Source: Aquilaria yunnanensis (lineage: Eukaryota; Streptophyta; Magnoliopsida; Malvales; Thymelaeaceae). From it: a stretch of 64,000 nucleotides of DNA. The notes beneath the pieces were generated by a model that made no database searches, was not told the origin of the DNA, and saw nothing but the letters and a program-made list of their open reading frames with translations. Where the stretch lies: NCBI GenBank assembly GCA_039654915.1, contig CM077594.1, positions 47,197,001 through 47,261,000 of the forward strand, written 5' to 3'. Within the stretch, counting starts at the first letter, position 1. Every line of letters starts with the position of its first letter. A program made the position numbers and the translations under genes. This document shows positions 1-10,049 of this stretch, piece after piece.

Positions 1-345
1 TTGTTCTATGAGGATAGCCAGAATATGCCTCCTCAGATGGCAATGGATGTCATCACACACGCCACTTTTCAGTCTCTGACTGAGGAGTGTCCGAATTAGG
101 AGATCCTCACCGCGAGGATGAGTAAATAGGCTACCCAGGTAGACTTCTACCCTTTAATACTTAGGAATATTCTGTGCTGTTGTTTGCCTTTTGTTCCTTA
201 CTTGGGGTCTTTCCTTTTTACAGCTCTTGGTGTACACTGGGTACTTTCGATCTTGGGCAGCCAAGCAATCTTTGGTTCGCAGTTGGTCTGAGGAGTCCTT
301 GACAAAGGCCAAGGAACTCTTGGCTAGCTCTGTTGTCAAGTAAGG
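1..345 (+). pseudogene. A0: fragment of family-A antisense gene (exons 3-4)
   Basis: This is the end of exon 3 and the start of exon 4 of the gene that family-A elements carry opposite to gag-pol, so the parent element (A0) lies on the minus strand and extends left of the window. Exon 3 ends at 138, a GT...AG intron of 85 bp follows (139-223, ending TTTTTACAG), and exon 4 begins at 224 with LLVYTGYFRSWAAKQ. The match is to 30718-30990 on the minus strand, where SEDSQ...PQMA and the same intron position recur. Two in-frame stops lie in exon 3 and one at 341-343. The 5' LTR of A1 interrupts exon 4 at 346. Function of the protein is unknown. Confidence 0.75.
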
Positions 346-910
346 TGATAGCCGAAGGACTATCGCCTCTCTCACCTCGTGCCTCCTGCCGAAAACAAGG
401 TAACCGGAGAGCTTAATGTCACCCAAAGGAGGCACTATCACTGACCTCGGAAAGAGGAAAGTCAAGACGTGTCAAACTCGGGACTTCGGCTAACACCTCA
501 GGGACTCCAAAAACGTTACCAGCTCCTTCGGGGGACCAAACAGATCACCTTCGGGACAGAGGCCCTTACGAGCAGTAGAGAATCCTCCTAAGGCAGAACC
601 ACCGAACTAAAGGACTCCCAGAACTATGAGCATAACTCCCGACGAAGGGCATCCATACCAAAGAATGACCTCGCCCAGAAGACCTCAGGAGTACAGCATG
701 AGCATTTAAGGAGCCTCTGACATGTCGCCCACAGGCATTACATGCCGCCCCAAACGGCGGTCTGACACGCCGATGCCATCCAGGTCTTGTCACGACCTGT
801 CTCGGTTCAAGGCTCAAGGAGCCTGCCACCGGCTACTTGTCCCTTACGCCCAGAAACTCAGGGAACATCCGACCGAACATGTGTCGTCATCTGAACGGGC
901 TGGGCACTTC

Positions 911-918
911 TATAAATG
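911..918 (+). promoter_or_regulatory. TATA box of A1 5' LTR
   Basis: TATAAATG lies about 120 bp before the ACTTGGGCGTCGGAG block. Equivalent TATAAATA boxes occur in the A4 LTRs near 42748 and 52421. It probably drives gag-pol transcription. Confidence 0.7.
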
Positions 919-1048
919 CCAAGGAACAGACCCTGGCAAAGGGTTCGACTCCTCCTCCTTGAGAAGACACACACAGGCAAGGCCACTAAAACCTTTAGTG
1001 CTCCCCCTTTACCTTCTCAAGAAACTGACTTGGGCGTCGGAGGCTCCT

Positions 1049-1069
1049 CCCCGGAAAAATACTCCGGGG
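1049..1069 (+). other. Conserved LTR hairpin
   Basis: CCCCGGA, a 7-nt loop (AAAATAC), then TCCGGGG give a 7-bp stem in the predicted 5' untranslated RNA. Equivalent stems with changed bases occur in every family-A LTR in the window. A CTAAC plus pyrimidine tract plus TTTTCAG follows immediately. Confidence 0.6.
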
Positions 1070-1201
1070 ACCTTCTAACCCTCTCTTCTGAGCTTTTCAG
1101 GCACGCTCCTCTGGGAAATCTGGGCCCCAGGCATTTTCCCTCTCAGGAAGTCCCTCCAGAAGTTACATTGTCACTCAACGAGGATGCCTCGGGGCATCAT
1201 T

Positions 1202-1219
1202 TGGCGCAGTCTGTGGGAA
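1202..1219 (+). promoter_or_regulatory. Primer-binding site of A1
   Basis: TGGCGCAGTCTGTGGGAA begins two bases after the LTR. Copies A4 and A6 read TGGCGCCGTCTGTGGGA, so A1 carries a C-to-A change at base 7. As I recall, the first nine bases of the intact site complement the 3' end of plant tRNA-Asp and then the match fails; the true primer is uncertain. Confidence 0.75.
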
Positions 1220-2601
1220 AGCACTCTGAGGTCGCCGTTGTTGAAACTCAGCGTTCAAAGGACAAGGGACTCCTGAAGTCCTCGTCTACGCCTGAAACTC
1301 AACCGGCAACTGATCAAACCCTTCCAGGGACTTCCACGCCGGAGGAAGAGCGTCCTCTGGTCATAACCATGAGTTTCCTGTGCAACTTTCAATGTTCTAT
1401 TGTGGCTGAAATGACACAGCAGATAGATCGAAGGTGGCCGCAACAGACTCAGGCCCAAAGGCCTCCCTCGCCAGCACGCCCTCTAGAGAGAAGCCCCAAA
1501 CCAACCCACCGTAGTTCGGGAAGCGGAGATCCGCATGAGGAGTCTTCAACAAAAAATATGCCCCTCGGGGCACGACTTACAGAACGAGCTAAGTCCAGGC
1601 GACCCGAAGTCCCACACCGAAGGAGCTTGTCACCTGAGGCGAGGTCCTTGTCCCCCCAACGCCGAACTCACTCCCCGAAGAGACGCCGGCAATCTCCCTT
1701 CCCAGAAGAAGAACCTAGTGCCACGATCCTTATGGACAGGATACTAGCAAGACTAGACAGGGTAGAAAAACAGGTAGCCCGCAAGCCCGTCTGGGCCAGA
1801 CTGTCTGAAACCTTTTATGGGGATGAGTCCCCGTTCACTTAAGCCATAGTCGAGGCTGCCAGGCCTGGCGACTTCAGAGTACCTCGGCTCGAAACTTATG
1901 ATGGCCGTATTGATCCACAGGCCCATCTGACTAAGTACAGACGCAGGATGATGATGCACGGTGTCGACGACGCTACCTTGTGCAAATGGTTCGAGGTCAC
2001 CCTCACAGGACCAGCAACTGCGTGGTATAATTCATTAGCTCCAGGAACAATAACAGAATTCCAGGAGTTATCCACAGCCTTCACGCAGCAATTTATTGGA
2101 AGTCGGCCAACGGTGAAGATGCCTGTCTAAATGTTTGACATAGCGCAAAGAAATGGAGAAACCATCCGCGACTATGTCAAGAGGTTCAACAGAGAAGCCT
2201 TGAGCGTCCCAGACTTTCAGCCCGAAATACGCATTCTCGCCACGACACGGGGCCTTCAGAGGGACTCACAGCTGTTTTACGAGTTCTCCAAAGACCCCCC
2301 GGATACGCTTGGAGAATTTTACCGAAGGGCCGAACAGCACATGACGGCCGAAGAACTGAGAATGGGTGGACTGAAGTCCGATCACAACCTGGCCGAAGGG
2401 TCCAACCAGCAAACCAGGTACCCAACCGAACAGGCAGGCCGACCTCGGAGGATGAGGGGAAGGAAACCCCCAATTTTCACACCTCTGAACACCACAAGGA
2501 CCAACATCCTCATGACAATGGAAAGGCAGGGGACTCAGATTCAGCGGCCAAGGGCCATGACCGCTGATAATAAGAAGAACATGAAGAAGTTCTGCCAGTT
2601 T

Positions 2602-4017
2602 TGTTAGTATTGTGCCCAAAAAGCCAATCATGAGATGATTGTATTTTTGCACATTGAGTCATGATATTTTATTGAGGCATTAATCCAGCAATTTTGTTTG
2701 TTGTTTTGTTTCTGCGTAACATAATAAACATAATTGTAACCCTAGAATAATGATATTCTTAAACGTCCCTAGTATAGTATTATTGTGGAGCGGGTTGCAA
2801 TAATACATAATGACTAGCATATGTGGAGACTAATATGAGATATGTAGTCTACATATGGGTACAAGTTGGAGAACTTGTGTACTGGACCGACCCACCATGA
2901 GAACACTTCATGGATCGTTATATGAGTGTCATAAGTGATTCTCATAGTGATCATGGTATATGTAGTCCTTCGACCTAAGATCATCAAGGTTCCCTACATG
3001 TGAGTCACATACTTTGATACTTTCCTTTGTTGCTCGTAACTGAGTGAACTTGAAGGAGGTCATTGGGTATGTCACATATCATGCGGAGGGATTTGTATGA
3101 TCAAGATGGGATTTGTCCCTCCTATGTAACGGGAGTGATATCTTTGGGCCCCTTGATAGAGTGAGACTTAGAAAATGCATGGCCATGCTCCGATGAGTTG
3201 ATATATGATATCAATGTCGTCAGTTTAAGTTAGTCTACTCGGTAATCAAGAAACCAAAGATTGGGCTATACGAGAGTGACACATTCCATGTCTCGTGCTT
3301 AGTCTTGATATCTTGGACAAAGGGACAATGGCATATATCGGTGATGATCATAAAGGTTTAGTCGATTCACCGACAATCTTGTCACTTGGGTAGCAATGAT
3401 GTGTTGCTAGACACCGCTCATTGCTTATGATCATAAATGTGATTTATGATCATTGCCAACATGGCAAGAGCCTATTGGGTCGCACACATAGAGCTATTTG
3501 GATCATTAGAGTGCATGGGCTAATTATTTGGGTTATGGTTTCACTTTAATTTCGTATTAATAATGGGCCAAGGAGTTGAGCCATTATTAAGCCTGAAATT
3601 AAATCCTAATTGGATTAGGGCTTTGAAACCCATTAGGCCTGGAAGTTGAGTCTCACTATAAATACAACTTTTAAGTGAGAAATTCGCAGGTCTCCTTGCC
3701 CTAGCCTCCCAAAAGGACAGCCACACTCTTCTCTTGCAATTCCTTGGAGGACGCAAGCTAGCACTGCGAGCGCAAGAGAAATGCATCTGCCGGGACGTGG
3801 TGGAAGCGTGGTGATCCCGAGAGGCTCGTGTGGATACCATAGAGAGCCTGAACACGTCAACTGTTCAGGCTTTGTGATTCGACTCTACAGTTGAGTGAGA
3901 GATCTCAACCGAAAATTAGGTATGAAATTTTCGAACACCCGGTTTACCCCGTTTCACTTGGATCCTGGAGGGTTTCGGTTAAATTCCGCTGCGCTGTTTG
4001 GCTCCCGAAACCCAACA
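2602..4017 (+). mobile_element. SL1-1: solo LTR (1,416 bp) in A1 gag
   Basis: TG...CA ends (TGTTAGTATTGTGCCC ... CGAAACCCAACA) are flanked by the perfect 5-bp TSD AGTTT at 2597-2601 and 4018-4022. No internal coding region is present, so this is a solo LTR left by LTR-LTR recombination. TATAAATAC at 3657-3665 indicates plus orientation. It matches 54442-55857 with about 17 substitutions and no indel by eye, and also 62914-64000. The superfamily cannot be read from an LTR alone; the length would suit a large-LTR Copia or Gypsy element. Confidence 0.93.
3657..3665 (+). promoter_or_regulatory. TATA box of SL1-1
   Basis: TATAAATAC about 1.06 kb into the SL1 LTR, identical in SL1-2 (55497) and SL1-3 (63969). 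It is the likely core promoter of that family and fixes its orientation. Confidence 0.6.
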
Positions 4018-4210
4018 AGTTTCACCGCGACCACGGCCACAACACCGAAGACTACTTTCAATTGAAGAAGTATATAGAGTCGCTAATAAAACTGGGCCAA
4101 CTTCGGCATTATCTGCGGATGCCCTCCCCGAATGAGGAAAAGGAGGAGGAAGGAAAGGCAGAGGATGAGGACTATGACTCCGACAGGCGGAGGAACCGAA
4201 GCCTGAAAAG

Positions 4211-6274
4211 GTGCCCTCACCTCCGGTAGGGATAATACAAACAATCACGACGGGGCTCCCATCCTCAGAAAGAAAGAGGAAGGCCAGAGAAATAGCAGTC
4301 ATGGAATATCAGAGTCCGACAAAAAAACTGGCCCACAAGGATGGTTTCGCCGTCATCTTTCCCCATGACGATCCGCTGTTGATCATGGCGAGGATAGGAA
4401 ATTGGGACGTCAAGAGAGTGTTGCTTGACGATGGATCAAACACCGACGTCCTATTTTCACACTTACTACCGAACTTGGGCATATCCAGCAGTGACCTCAA
4501 GCCCGTTACCTCGCCTACTTTCGGGGTAGGACCATCCGAACTGCCTGTCCTCGGATATATCGATCTCCCCTTAATGCTGAAAGGGACTTCGGTAGATGGG
4601 ACTGCTGAATTATTCACCTCCACAATGGCGAGGTTTATTGTCATGGATGTCCCTTCATCGTACAACATCATCCTTGGCAGACAGACACAGGGAAATCTGC
4701 ACATTCGCCCTGATGTGAAGTACTTAACTGTCACTTTCGCCACCAAGGATGAAGATGCGGAAATCTTCATAGATCAGGGCGAAGTGAGGAAGGTGTTCGT
4801 TAGCGCACGAAAAGCTCCGGCAAATAACTTCGCACAAAGAATGGAGGCAAAGGCACCAAAAGAGGATGAGGCAGAAGATCCCGCAAAAGTGGAAATGGAA
4901 AAAGTAGAAATTGTCCCAGGCCAAAGTACCCGAATAGGGAAGAACTTGGCCGAAGGTGACAAGAAAAAACTTGTATCTTTTCGGCTGAAAAATAAAGACC
5001 TGTTTGCCTACTCGCCGAAAGGTATGCCAGGGGTAAACCCTAGCATAATACGGCATAGCCTTAGAGTATGTCCGGAAGCAAAACCTGTCCGGCAAAAGAA
5101 ACGAGGCATCTCAACCCATAAAAATGACTTTGTCAAAACGGAAGTCCAACGCCTGTTGAACGCTGATGTCATCAGGAAGGCCAAGTACCTCAAATCGTTA
5201 AGCAACGTGGTTATTGCCATAAAAGAAGGAAGCAGTAAACTCTGGATGTGCATCGACTTCAAAGACTTGAACGATGCTTGCCCGAAAGACTCATATCCTC
5301 TCCCACCGATAGACCAATTGGTAGACTCAACTGCCGAATTCGGGCTCCTAAGTTTCTTAGACGCCTTCAGCGGATATCATCAAATAAGGATGGACCCCGA
5401 AGATGAGGAGAAAACTGCCTTCATCACCGAGGGGGGAACATACTGTTATGTTAGAATGCCCTTCGGGCTCAAGAATGCAGGAGCTACCTACCAGAGGTTG
5501 ATGAGCAAGGTCTTTAACAACCAAATAGGGAGGAATATGGAAGTCTACGTTGATGACATGATAGTCAAAAGCAAGCTGCCTAGCGACCACGTCGCAGACC
5601 TAAAGGAAACTTTCCACCAGCTCAGAACATTTGGGATCCGCCTTAACCCCGAGAAGTGCATCTTCGGCGTAACCTCGGAAAAGTTTCTTGGGTACATGGT
5701 GTCAGAAAAAGGCATTGATGCTAACCTAGAAAAGATTAAGGCTCTACTTGAATTTCGAACTCCCATCACAATAAAAGAGGTACAAAGACTCACTGGAAGG
5801 ATAAGCTCTCTTAGCAGGTTTATTTCTAGGTATGGAGACCGATGCCAAGCTTTCTTCAAAGTGCTCACAAAGGCCTCAAAAAAGGAAGGCAACCTCGGGA
5901 GTGGTGATCACCCTTGGAATGAGGACTGCCAAAAGGCCTGGGAAGAACTCAAAGTCTATGTAGCCCGCCTGCCCACTCTGCGGCAACCCCGCGAGGGAGA
6001 GCCCCTTGTGTTATACCTCGCCGTTACAGAAAAAGCAGTGAGTTCGGTCCTTGTAAAAGAGGAAGGGCCGAAGCAATGGCTGGTCTATTATGTAAGCAAG
6101 TCTTTGCATGGCGCCGAAGTCAGATATCCTTTGTTGCAAAAAGCTATATATGCCTTGGTACTAGCAGGAAGAAGGCTGCGACCATACTTTCAGGCTCACC
6201 CTATCATCGTCCAAAGCAGTCTACCCCTGCGTGATGTCATGAGAAAGGTTGATCATTGGGGAAGGCTTTCCTAA
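4211..6274 (+). CDS. pol: A1 pol: protease, reverse transcriptase and degenerate RNase H (687 codons)
   Basis: Part of the family-A polyprotein. The aspartic protease (residues about 60-150) has [13 protein letters not shown], a DDG catalytic motif in place of DTG/DSG, with the flap-side ILGRQ near 155. The RT (about 280-520) shows [46 protein letters not shown] and the catalytic YVDD. After RT comes the gypsy RNase H fold, but the expected catalytic TDAS is [15 protein letters not shown], so this domain has lost its first Asp. The Met at 4211 is simply the first in the open frame; true translation would come from gag upstream. The frame ends at TAA (6272-6274), inside the linker before the second RNase H. 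It is the longest open frame of family A here. Confidence 0.85.
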   Translation: MPSPPVGIIQTITTGLPSSERKRKAREIAVMEYQSPTKKLAHKDGFAVIFPHDDPLLIMARIGNWDVKRVLLDDGSNTDVLFSHLLPNLGISSSDLKPVTSPTFGVGPSELPVLGYIDLPLMLKGTSVDGTAELFTSTMARFIVMDVPSSYNIILGRQTQGNLHIRPDVKYLTVTFATKDEDAEIFIDQGEVRKVFVSARKAPANNFAQRMEAKAPKEDEAEDPAKVEMEKVEIVPGQSTRIGKNLAEGDKKKLVSFRLKNKDLFAYSPKGMPGVNPSIIRHSLRVCPEAKPVRQKKRGISTHKNDFVKTEVQRLLNADVIRKAKYLKSLSNVVIAIKEGSSKLWMCIDFKDLNDACPKDSYPLPPIDQLVDSTAEFGLLSFLDAFSGYHQIRMDPEDEEKTAFITEGGTYCYVRMPFGLKNAGATYQRLMSKVFNNQIGRNMEVYVDDMIVKSKLPSDHVADLKETFHQLRTFGIRLNPEKCIFGVTSEKFLGYMVSEKGIDANLEKIKALLEFRTPITIKEVQRLTGRISSLSRFISRYGDRCQAFFKVLTKASKKEGNLGSGDHPWNEDCQKAWEELKVYVARLPTLRQPREGEPLVLYLAVTEKAVSSVLVKEEGPKQWLVYYVSKSLHGAEVRYPLLQKAIYALVLAGRRLRPYFQAHPIIVQSSLPLRDVMRKVDHWGRLS

Positions 6275-6925
6275 TGGTGTATAGAGCTTGGCGAACACGA
6301 CATCACTTATGAACCTCGAAGAGCCATTAAAGCTCAAGTTCTGGCAGACTTCATTGCCGAAGTACCCACCATCGAGGACAGCCATCTGGATCCAAACGAA
6401 GGTGAGCCAGAGTGGACTTTGTATGTTGACGGAGCCTCGGGGTCTGAACACCAGGGAGTGGGGGTAGTTATCAGAGGTCCTGAAGGCCTAGAGGTAATAA
6501 AGGCTATCAAGTTCAGCTTTCACATCACCAACAATGTGGCTGAGTATGAAGCCCTCATAGTAGGATTGCGCCTAGCCAGAAAAATTGGCGTGAGAAATCT
6601 AAAGGCCCGCAGTGATTCCCAACTAATAGTTCACCAAACAGCAGAGGACTATGGGACGAAGGATCCAACCTTAGCAAAATACCATGAATTGGTAGCAAAG
6701 CTCATTCGGGAGTTCGACACCGTAAAATTTGAAAACATACATCGATGGGATAATGCTGAAGCAGACTGCTTGTCAAAGTCAAAAACATGCACTGAAGTAC
6801 TAAACAGCCCGAGCATTGCAATACTGAGCATAGCAACTTCGGGAAAAAGCTGGAAAGACCCAATAAAGAGGTATATCGTAGACAATGTACTCCCCGAAGA
6901 CCCTGGCCAAGCCGCAAAAGTTTGA
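6275..6925 (+). CDS. pol: A1 pol: archaeal-type RNase H (aRNH)
   Basis: Second RNase H, which degrades the RNA strand during reverse transcription. Open from Met 6419 (168 codons), with homologous sequence from 6275. The catalytic set is visible: YVDGASGSEHQGVG (Asp), NNVAEYEALIVGLRLA (Glu), ARSDSQLIV (Asp) and a C-terminal WDNAEADCL (Asp). This archaeal-like RNase H downstream of the gypsy one is diagnostic of the plant Tat lineage (established knowledge). The frame ends at TGA 6923-6925. Confidence 0.8.
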   Translation, partial: WCIELGEHDITYEPRRAIKAQVLADFIAEVPTIEDSHLDPNEGEPEWTLYVDGASGSEHQGVGVVIRGPEGLEVIKAIKFSFHITNNVAEYEALIVGLRLARKIGVRNLKARSDSQLIVHQTAEDYGTKDPTLAKYHELVAKLIREFDTVKFENIHRWDNAEADCLSKSKTCTEVLNSPSIAILSIATSGKSWKDPIKRYIVDNVLPEDPGQAAKV

Positions 6926-8079
6926 AGGCGCTCCGGTTGATTCTTCCTAATTGGCGAAGAGTTGTACCAGCAGGGATATCCAATTCCATTACAGAGATGC
7001 GTTGGCGAAGAGGATACTGAAGTGATCGTCAAAGAAGTTCACAAAGGCGCTTGTGGTTCACACATTGGAACTGACGCCCTGGCAGCAGTAATACTTCACC
7101 AAGGGTACTTTTGGCCTACCATAAGAAAGGACGCTAGGCAATTCATCCAATAATGTGGTAGTTGCCAAAGACACGCGAATATCCAGAGGACACCCTCGGA
7201 AATGGTGACTTCGGCTGACTATCCCTGGCCCTTCGCAGTTTGGGGCATAGACCTCATAGGACCGCTCCCAATGGCACCTGGGGGCATGAAGTTCTGCTTG
7301 GTAGCAATAGATTATTTCTCCAAATGGGTCGAGGCAGAACCCTTGGCTACTATCTCGGCATAAGAACTACAGAAGTTCGTATGGAAGAATATCGTGTGCA
7401 GATTTGGCATACCAAGGGTACTAGTAGCTGATAACGGATCCCAGTTTATAGACAAAGGATTCCAGGAGTTTATCAGCGACCTCGGGACAAAAATGCACTT
7501 CACCCCAGTAGCTCACCCCCAAAGCAATGGGCAGGTAGAAGTATCTAACAGGACCATAAAAGATGGTTTGAAAAAGAGACTGGGGGAAGCAAAAGGGAAA
7601 TGGCCAGGAGAGCTCCAAAGCATATTATGGAGCTACCGAACAACACCCCGAAGAGCAACAGGCGAAATGTCTTTTTCACTCATTTTCGGTACAGAGGCCA
7701 TCTCCCAATCGAGGTAGTGCGACCATCGGTACGAGTACAAGTATTTGATGATAGTGGAAATGACCTCAGACTAAGAACCAAGCTTGACCTCGTCGGCGAA
7801 CACTGGGAAATAACCGAGCTGAGAAGAAAAGCTTTTCAGCAAAGAATGGCCGTGGCTATAAACTTGCGCGCCAGGGCAAAGGGAATAAAGAAAGGAGACC
7901 TCCTTCTCCGAAAGGCTGAATTCGGACCCCGAAGGCCATCCCACGGAGTATTTCACACAAAGTGGGAAGGTCCTTATCTGGTTCATGCCGAAGTACGAAA
8001 AGAGGTGTACAAACTCGGCGATGCCGAAGGCGTAGAATTAAAAAATACTTGGCATTCGAAGGCCTTGAAAAAATTCTAG
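6926..8079 (+). pseudogene. pol: A1 pol: integrase, broken
   Basis: Integrase that inserts the element's cDNA. The zinc-binding HHCC region spans about 7050-7175 (CGSHIGTDALAAV ... CGSCQRH). The catalytic core has WGIDLIGPL (Asp), VADNGSQFIDKGF (Asp) and QSNGQVEVSNRTI (Glu). The C-terminal part ends in a GVELKNTWHS...LKKF tail shared by all copies. Breaks are TAA at 7151, TAA at 7361, and a frameshift near 7705 where one base is missing relative to A4 (48061-48075); the C-terminal frame then resumes (within 7600-8079). Confidence 0.82.
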
Positions 8080-8089
8080 TCTTAGGATC

Positions 8090-8495
8090 TCGCAGGAGAG
8101 TTGTATTGTACAAAAGTACAAAATATTCTATGCCGCCAGCTCCTGCATCCTCCTCCACTACCTTCGACGCCGAGAGCGAAAGGGGCAAGTTGAAGTGTTC
8201 AATCTTTGACCAAGCCCACCGAGGTCCCTCAGGAATGTTTAAGGCCTTCAGGAAAGAAAGGTCCAGATCTGGAAACTTCTGCAGGACCTGGTGCCGAACA
8301 AGGCAGAAGCTGTCCTGAAAACTGACTTTGGTCATCTGGTCGAACTTATCCTTCTCAACACCAAGGGCGTCAAGGTCCTTCTTCAGATCCACGACCTTCT
8401 TCTTCAATGCCTTCATCTTCTTCTTCTACGGCTCCTTCTTCAAAGCATCGACCTCGGCTTGAAGCGCGGCCTTCTCAGCAAGCGCCTTCGCCAGG
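8090..8495 (-). pseudogene. A1 antisense gene remnant (coiled-coil C-terminus)
   Basis: The last exon of the family-A antisense gene, read on the minus strand: a charged heptad-rich segment (LAEKAALQAEVDALKKEP near 8440-8490) and then the conserved tail FCLVRHQVLQKFPDLDLSFL and IPEGPRWAWSKIEHFNLP (about 8190-8300). Upstream exons are missing because the outer end of the A2 3' LTR (TGATGTCC, 8496) interrupts it. The 3' end runs into the pol terminus, so the spacer repeats have been deleted. Function unknown. Confidence 0.75.
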
Positions 8496-9361
8496 TGATG
8501 TCCAGGGGCTTCATTAGTGGTAGTCATGGTGACTAATGGAGGGACTCCCGAAGAGGAAGAAAGCCTGGTGGCCGGTTTGCCCAAGGGAGAGTGCCTGAGA
8601 TGTTCAGAAAAGTGGGTTAGGAGGTCCCCGGGGTGTTTTTCCGGGGAGGAGCCTCCGACGTCCAAGTCAGTGGTGCTGAGAGAAGGCAGAGGAAATAGCA
8701 CTGAGGGGTTCAGTGAACTCGCCTAGTCGTATTTTCTCAGAGTGAGGAATCAGGATATTTGCCAGCCAGCCGGCCATTTGCCACGGTGTATTCCCTGGTA
8801 TTTATAGAGGTGTCTAGCCCGTTCAGATCGTGACACATGTTCGGTCGAATGTTCTCTGAATGTCTGGGCGTAGAGGACAAGTAGCTGGTGGCAGGCTTCC
8901 TTGAGCCTTGAGCCGAGACGGGCCATGATGTGACTTTGATGGCGTCGGCGTGTCAGAGCGCCGTTTGAGGCGGCTTGTGACGTCTGTGGGCGACATGTCA
9001 GAGGCTTCCTTAAATGCAACTGCCGTCCTCCTGAGGTCCTTGGGTGAGGTCGTCCTCTAGTACAGACCGTGCCACTTCGGGAAACATGCCCCTAGTTCGG
9101 GGGTTCCTAGATTCAGGGAGTTCCGCCTTCGGGAAGATCATGTTCGTCCTGCCCTAGCTGGTGCCACTTTTCTGAAGGCGGTCTGTTTACTATCTTCGGG
9201 GGGCTAATAGTATCCTCAGGTTTCTTGGAGTGCCGAGCTTGGGCTCTTCGGCTTTTCTCCGAGGTGTGTGATCCCACCTTTTTCCGGGTAGCGCCAGATC
9301 TCCTGGCCATTCTGGTGGCAGGGAGTTCGGACAGGTGGAGACGATAGTCCTTCAGCTATCA
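8496..9361 (-). repeat. 3' LTR of A2 (866 bp)
   Basis: Read on the minus strand it starts TGATAGCTGAAGGAC and ends GGACATCA. It has the ACTTGGACGTCGGAG block, a CCCCGG hairpin, TTTATAG-type TATA sequence near 8800, and an in-frame ATG 32 nt from its end (MTTTNEAPGHH). Confidence 0.9.
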
Positions 9362-9373
9362 CATGCCCCCCTT
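9362..9373 (-). promoter_or_regulatory. Polypurine tract of A2
   Basis: On the minus strand AAGGGGGGCATG directly precedes the 3' LTR. It would be the plus-strand DNA priming site. A4 and A5 keep the same GGGGGGCATG. Confidence 0.75.
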
Positions 9374-9784
9374 CAGAAAGCCTAAGTGAAGACTTCGGTT
9401 TTCTTTTCGAGGATGTTCTTTGGGAGTTTCTAGAGAGCAACACCTGTGTCGAAGGTACACCTCTTGCCCAAAGGTGTGGGCTGTTCGTCCACAGCCAGTC
9501 TTTTGGTGTCTTCGAGGCAACCTGCTTCTTTGCTTTTGCAGGTCTATGCAGCGTCGCGTCTGATGGCCAAGCACGTCAGTCTGAGCGACGCGTCCTAGTT
9601 TTTTAGGGATGTTAGGAGACGTGTCTCCTATTTTGGCGCGATGGTTGACACGTGGCGCACTGTCATTGGAGGAGAGTTGCGTCATTTCCAGAGAGCGCAT
9701 CTTTTTAGGTGCAGAGTACAGTTACGGCGACGGTTCGCCTTCAAAGGGCACTTATGACGTCGTTTCAGTTACCCACCTTTGGCC

Positions 9785-9793
9785 TATAAGTAG
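9785..9793 (+). promoter_or_regulatory. TATA box of A2 antisense gene
   Basis: TATAAGTAG within GGCCTATAAGTAGCCCATTCC, about 265 bp before the antisense-gene ATG at 10050. The same context with TATAAATAG or TATATATAG occurs in A5 (59061) and A4 (51514-51522, minus), and TATATAAG in A3. Confidence 0.65.
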
Positions 9794-10049
9794 CCCATTC
9801 CGTCATAGCTCCTTTTGCTTTTGCTTCTGCTCTTTCCCTGCTTGCCTTTTTCTGTGCGCTTTTTCTTACTTCTACGGCAGAGCTGTTTTAACAGAGCTTT
9901 TTCCGGCAACCTTTTACGACGGCGACCTCCGATTTTGGCAAGTCTTTTGGTGGGTTTTTTCTTTCCAGAGTCTTTTGATACCTTTGTTTTTCGAGTTTTT
10001 GCCGGAAGTTGTTTTCTTGCCTTTTTCCGAACTCGTTTTTCTGTCCAAA

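Larger units (their letters stand above)
346..1199 (+). repeat. 5' LTR of A1 (854 bp)
   Basis: Starts TGATAGCCGAAGG and ends GGGGCATCA, two bases before the primer site. It contains a TATA box (911-918), the block ACTTGGGCGTCGGAG (about 1028-1042) shared by all family-A LTRs here, a GC hairpin (1049-1069), a CTAAC...TTTTCAG block (1076-1100), and the TTG (1168) that replaces the gag ATG found in other copies. Confidence 0.9.
1168..4234 (+). pseudogene. gag: A1 gag, interrupted by SL1
   Basis: Structural polyprotein of the virus-like particle. The frame starts in the LTR at 1168, where the expected ATG is TTG, and reads through the primer site (HHLAQSVG). Basic and proline/serine-rich sequence follows to about 1700, then the Retrotrans_gag core around 1980-2340 (GETIRDYVKRFNRE and a conserved FYEFSKDPPDTLGEFYRRAE-type segment). 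The C-terminal knuckle is CX2HX4HX4C in copy A4; here SL1 sits between the first Cys and first His, and the last Cys is Tyr. Stops at 1840 (CAA to TAA) and 2128 (CAG to TAA) break the frame. The tail 4018-4234 continues in the original frame after the TSD. Confidence 0.85.
346..8495 (+). mobile_element. A1: family-A (Tat-lineage Ty3/gypsy) LTR retrotransposon, 3' truncated
   Basis: A plus-strand element in the order 5' LTR, PBS, gag, protease, RT, RNase H, integrase, then a remnant of its antisense gene. It has no 3' LTR because A2 begins at 8496. A solo SL1 LTR splits gag at 2602-4017. Tat lineage is inferred from the extra archaeal-type RNase H after the gypsy RNase H. The pol stop (8077-8079) lies only about 50 bp from the end of the antisense remnant, so the repeat-rich spacer present in A2, A4 and A5 has been lost here. 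The left flank TAAGG (341-345) is a candidate TSD with no surviving partner. Confidence 0.9.

Noticed and set aside
566..829. Open frames in both strands of family-A LTRs (for example 566-829 minus and 722-1078 plus)
   Set aside because: GC-rich LTR sequence gives chance frames; they are not conserved in frame between LTR copies, unlike the 32-nt gag start block.
3541..3855. 104-codon minus-strand frame repeated at 55381-55695
   Set aside because: It recurs only because the two SL1 LTRs are almost identical; it is antisense to the TATA-defined orientation and shows no domain.
8490..8500. Microhomology (CGCCA/TGGCG) between the PBS and the A1-A2 junction as evidence of template switching
   Set aside because: A simple insertion of A2 into A1's antisense gene explains the junction; the shared bases are few.
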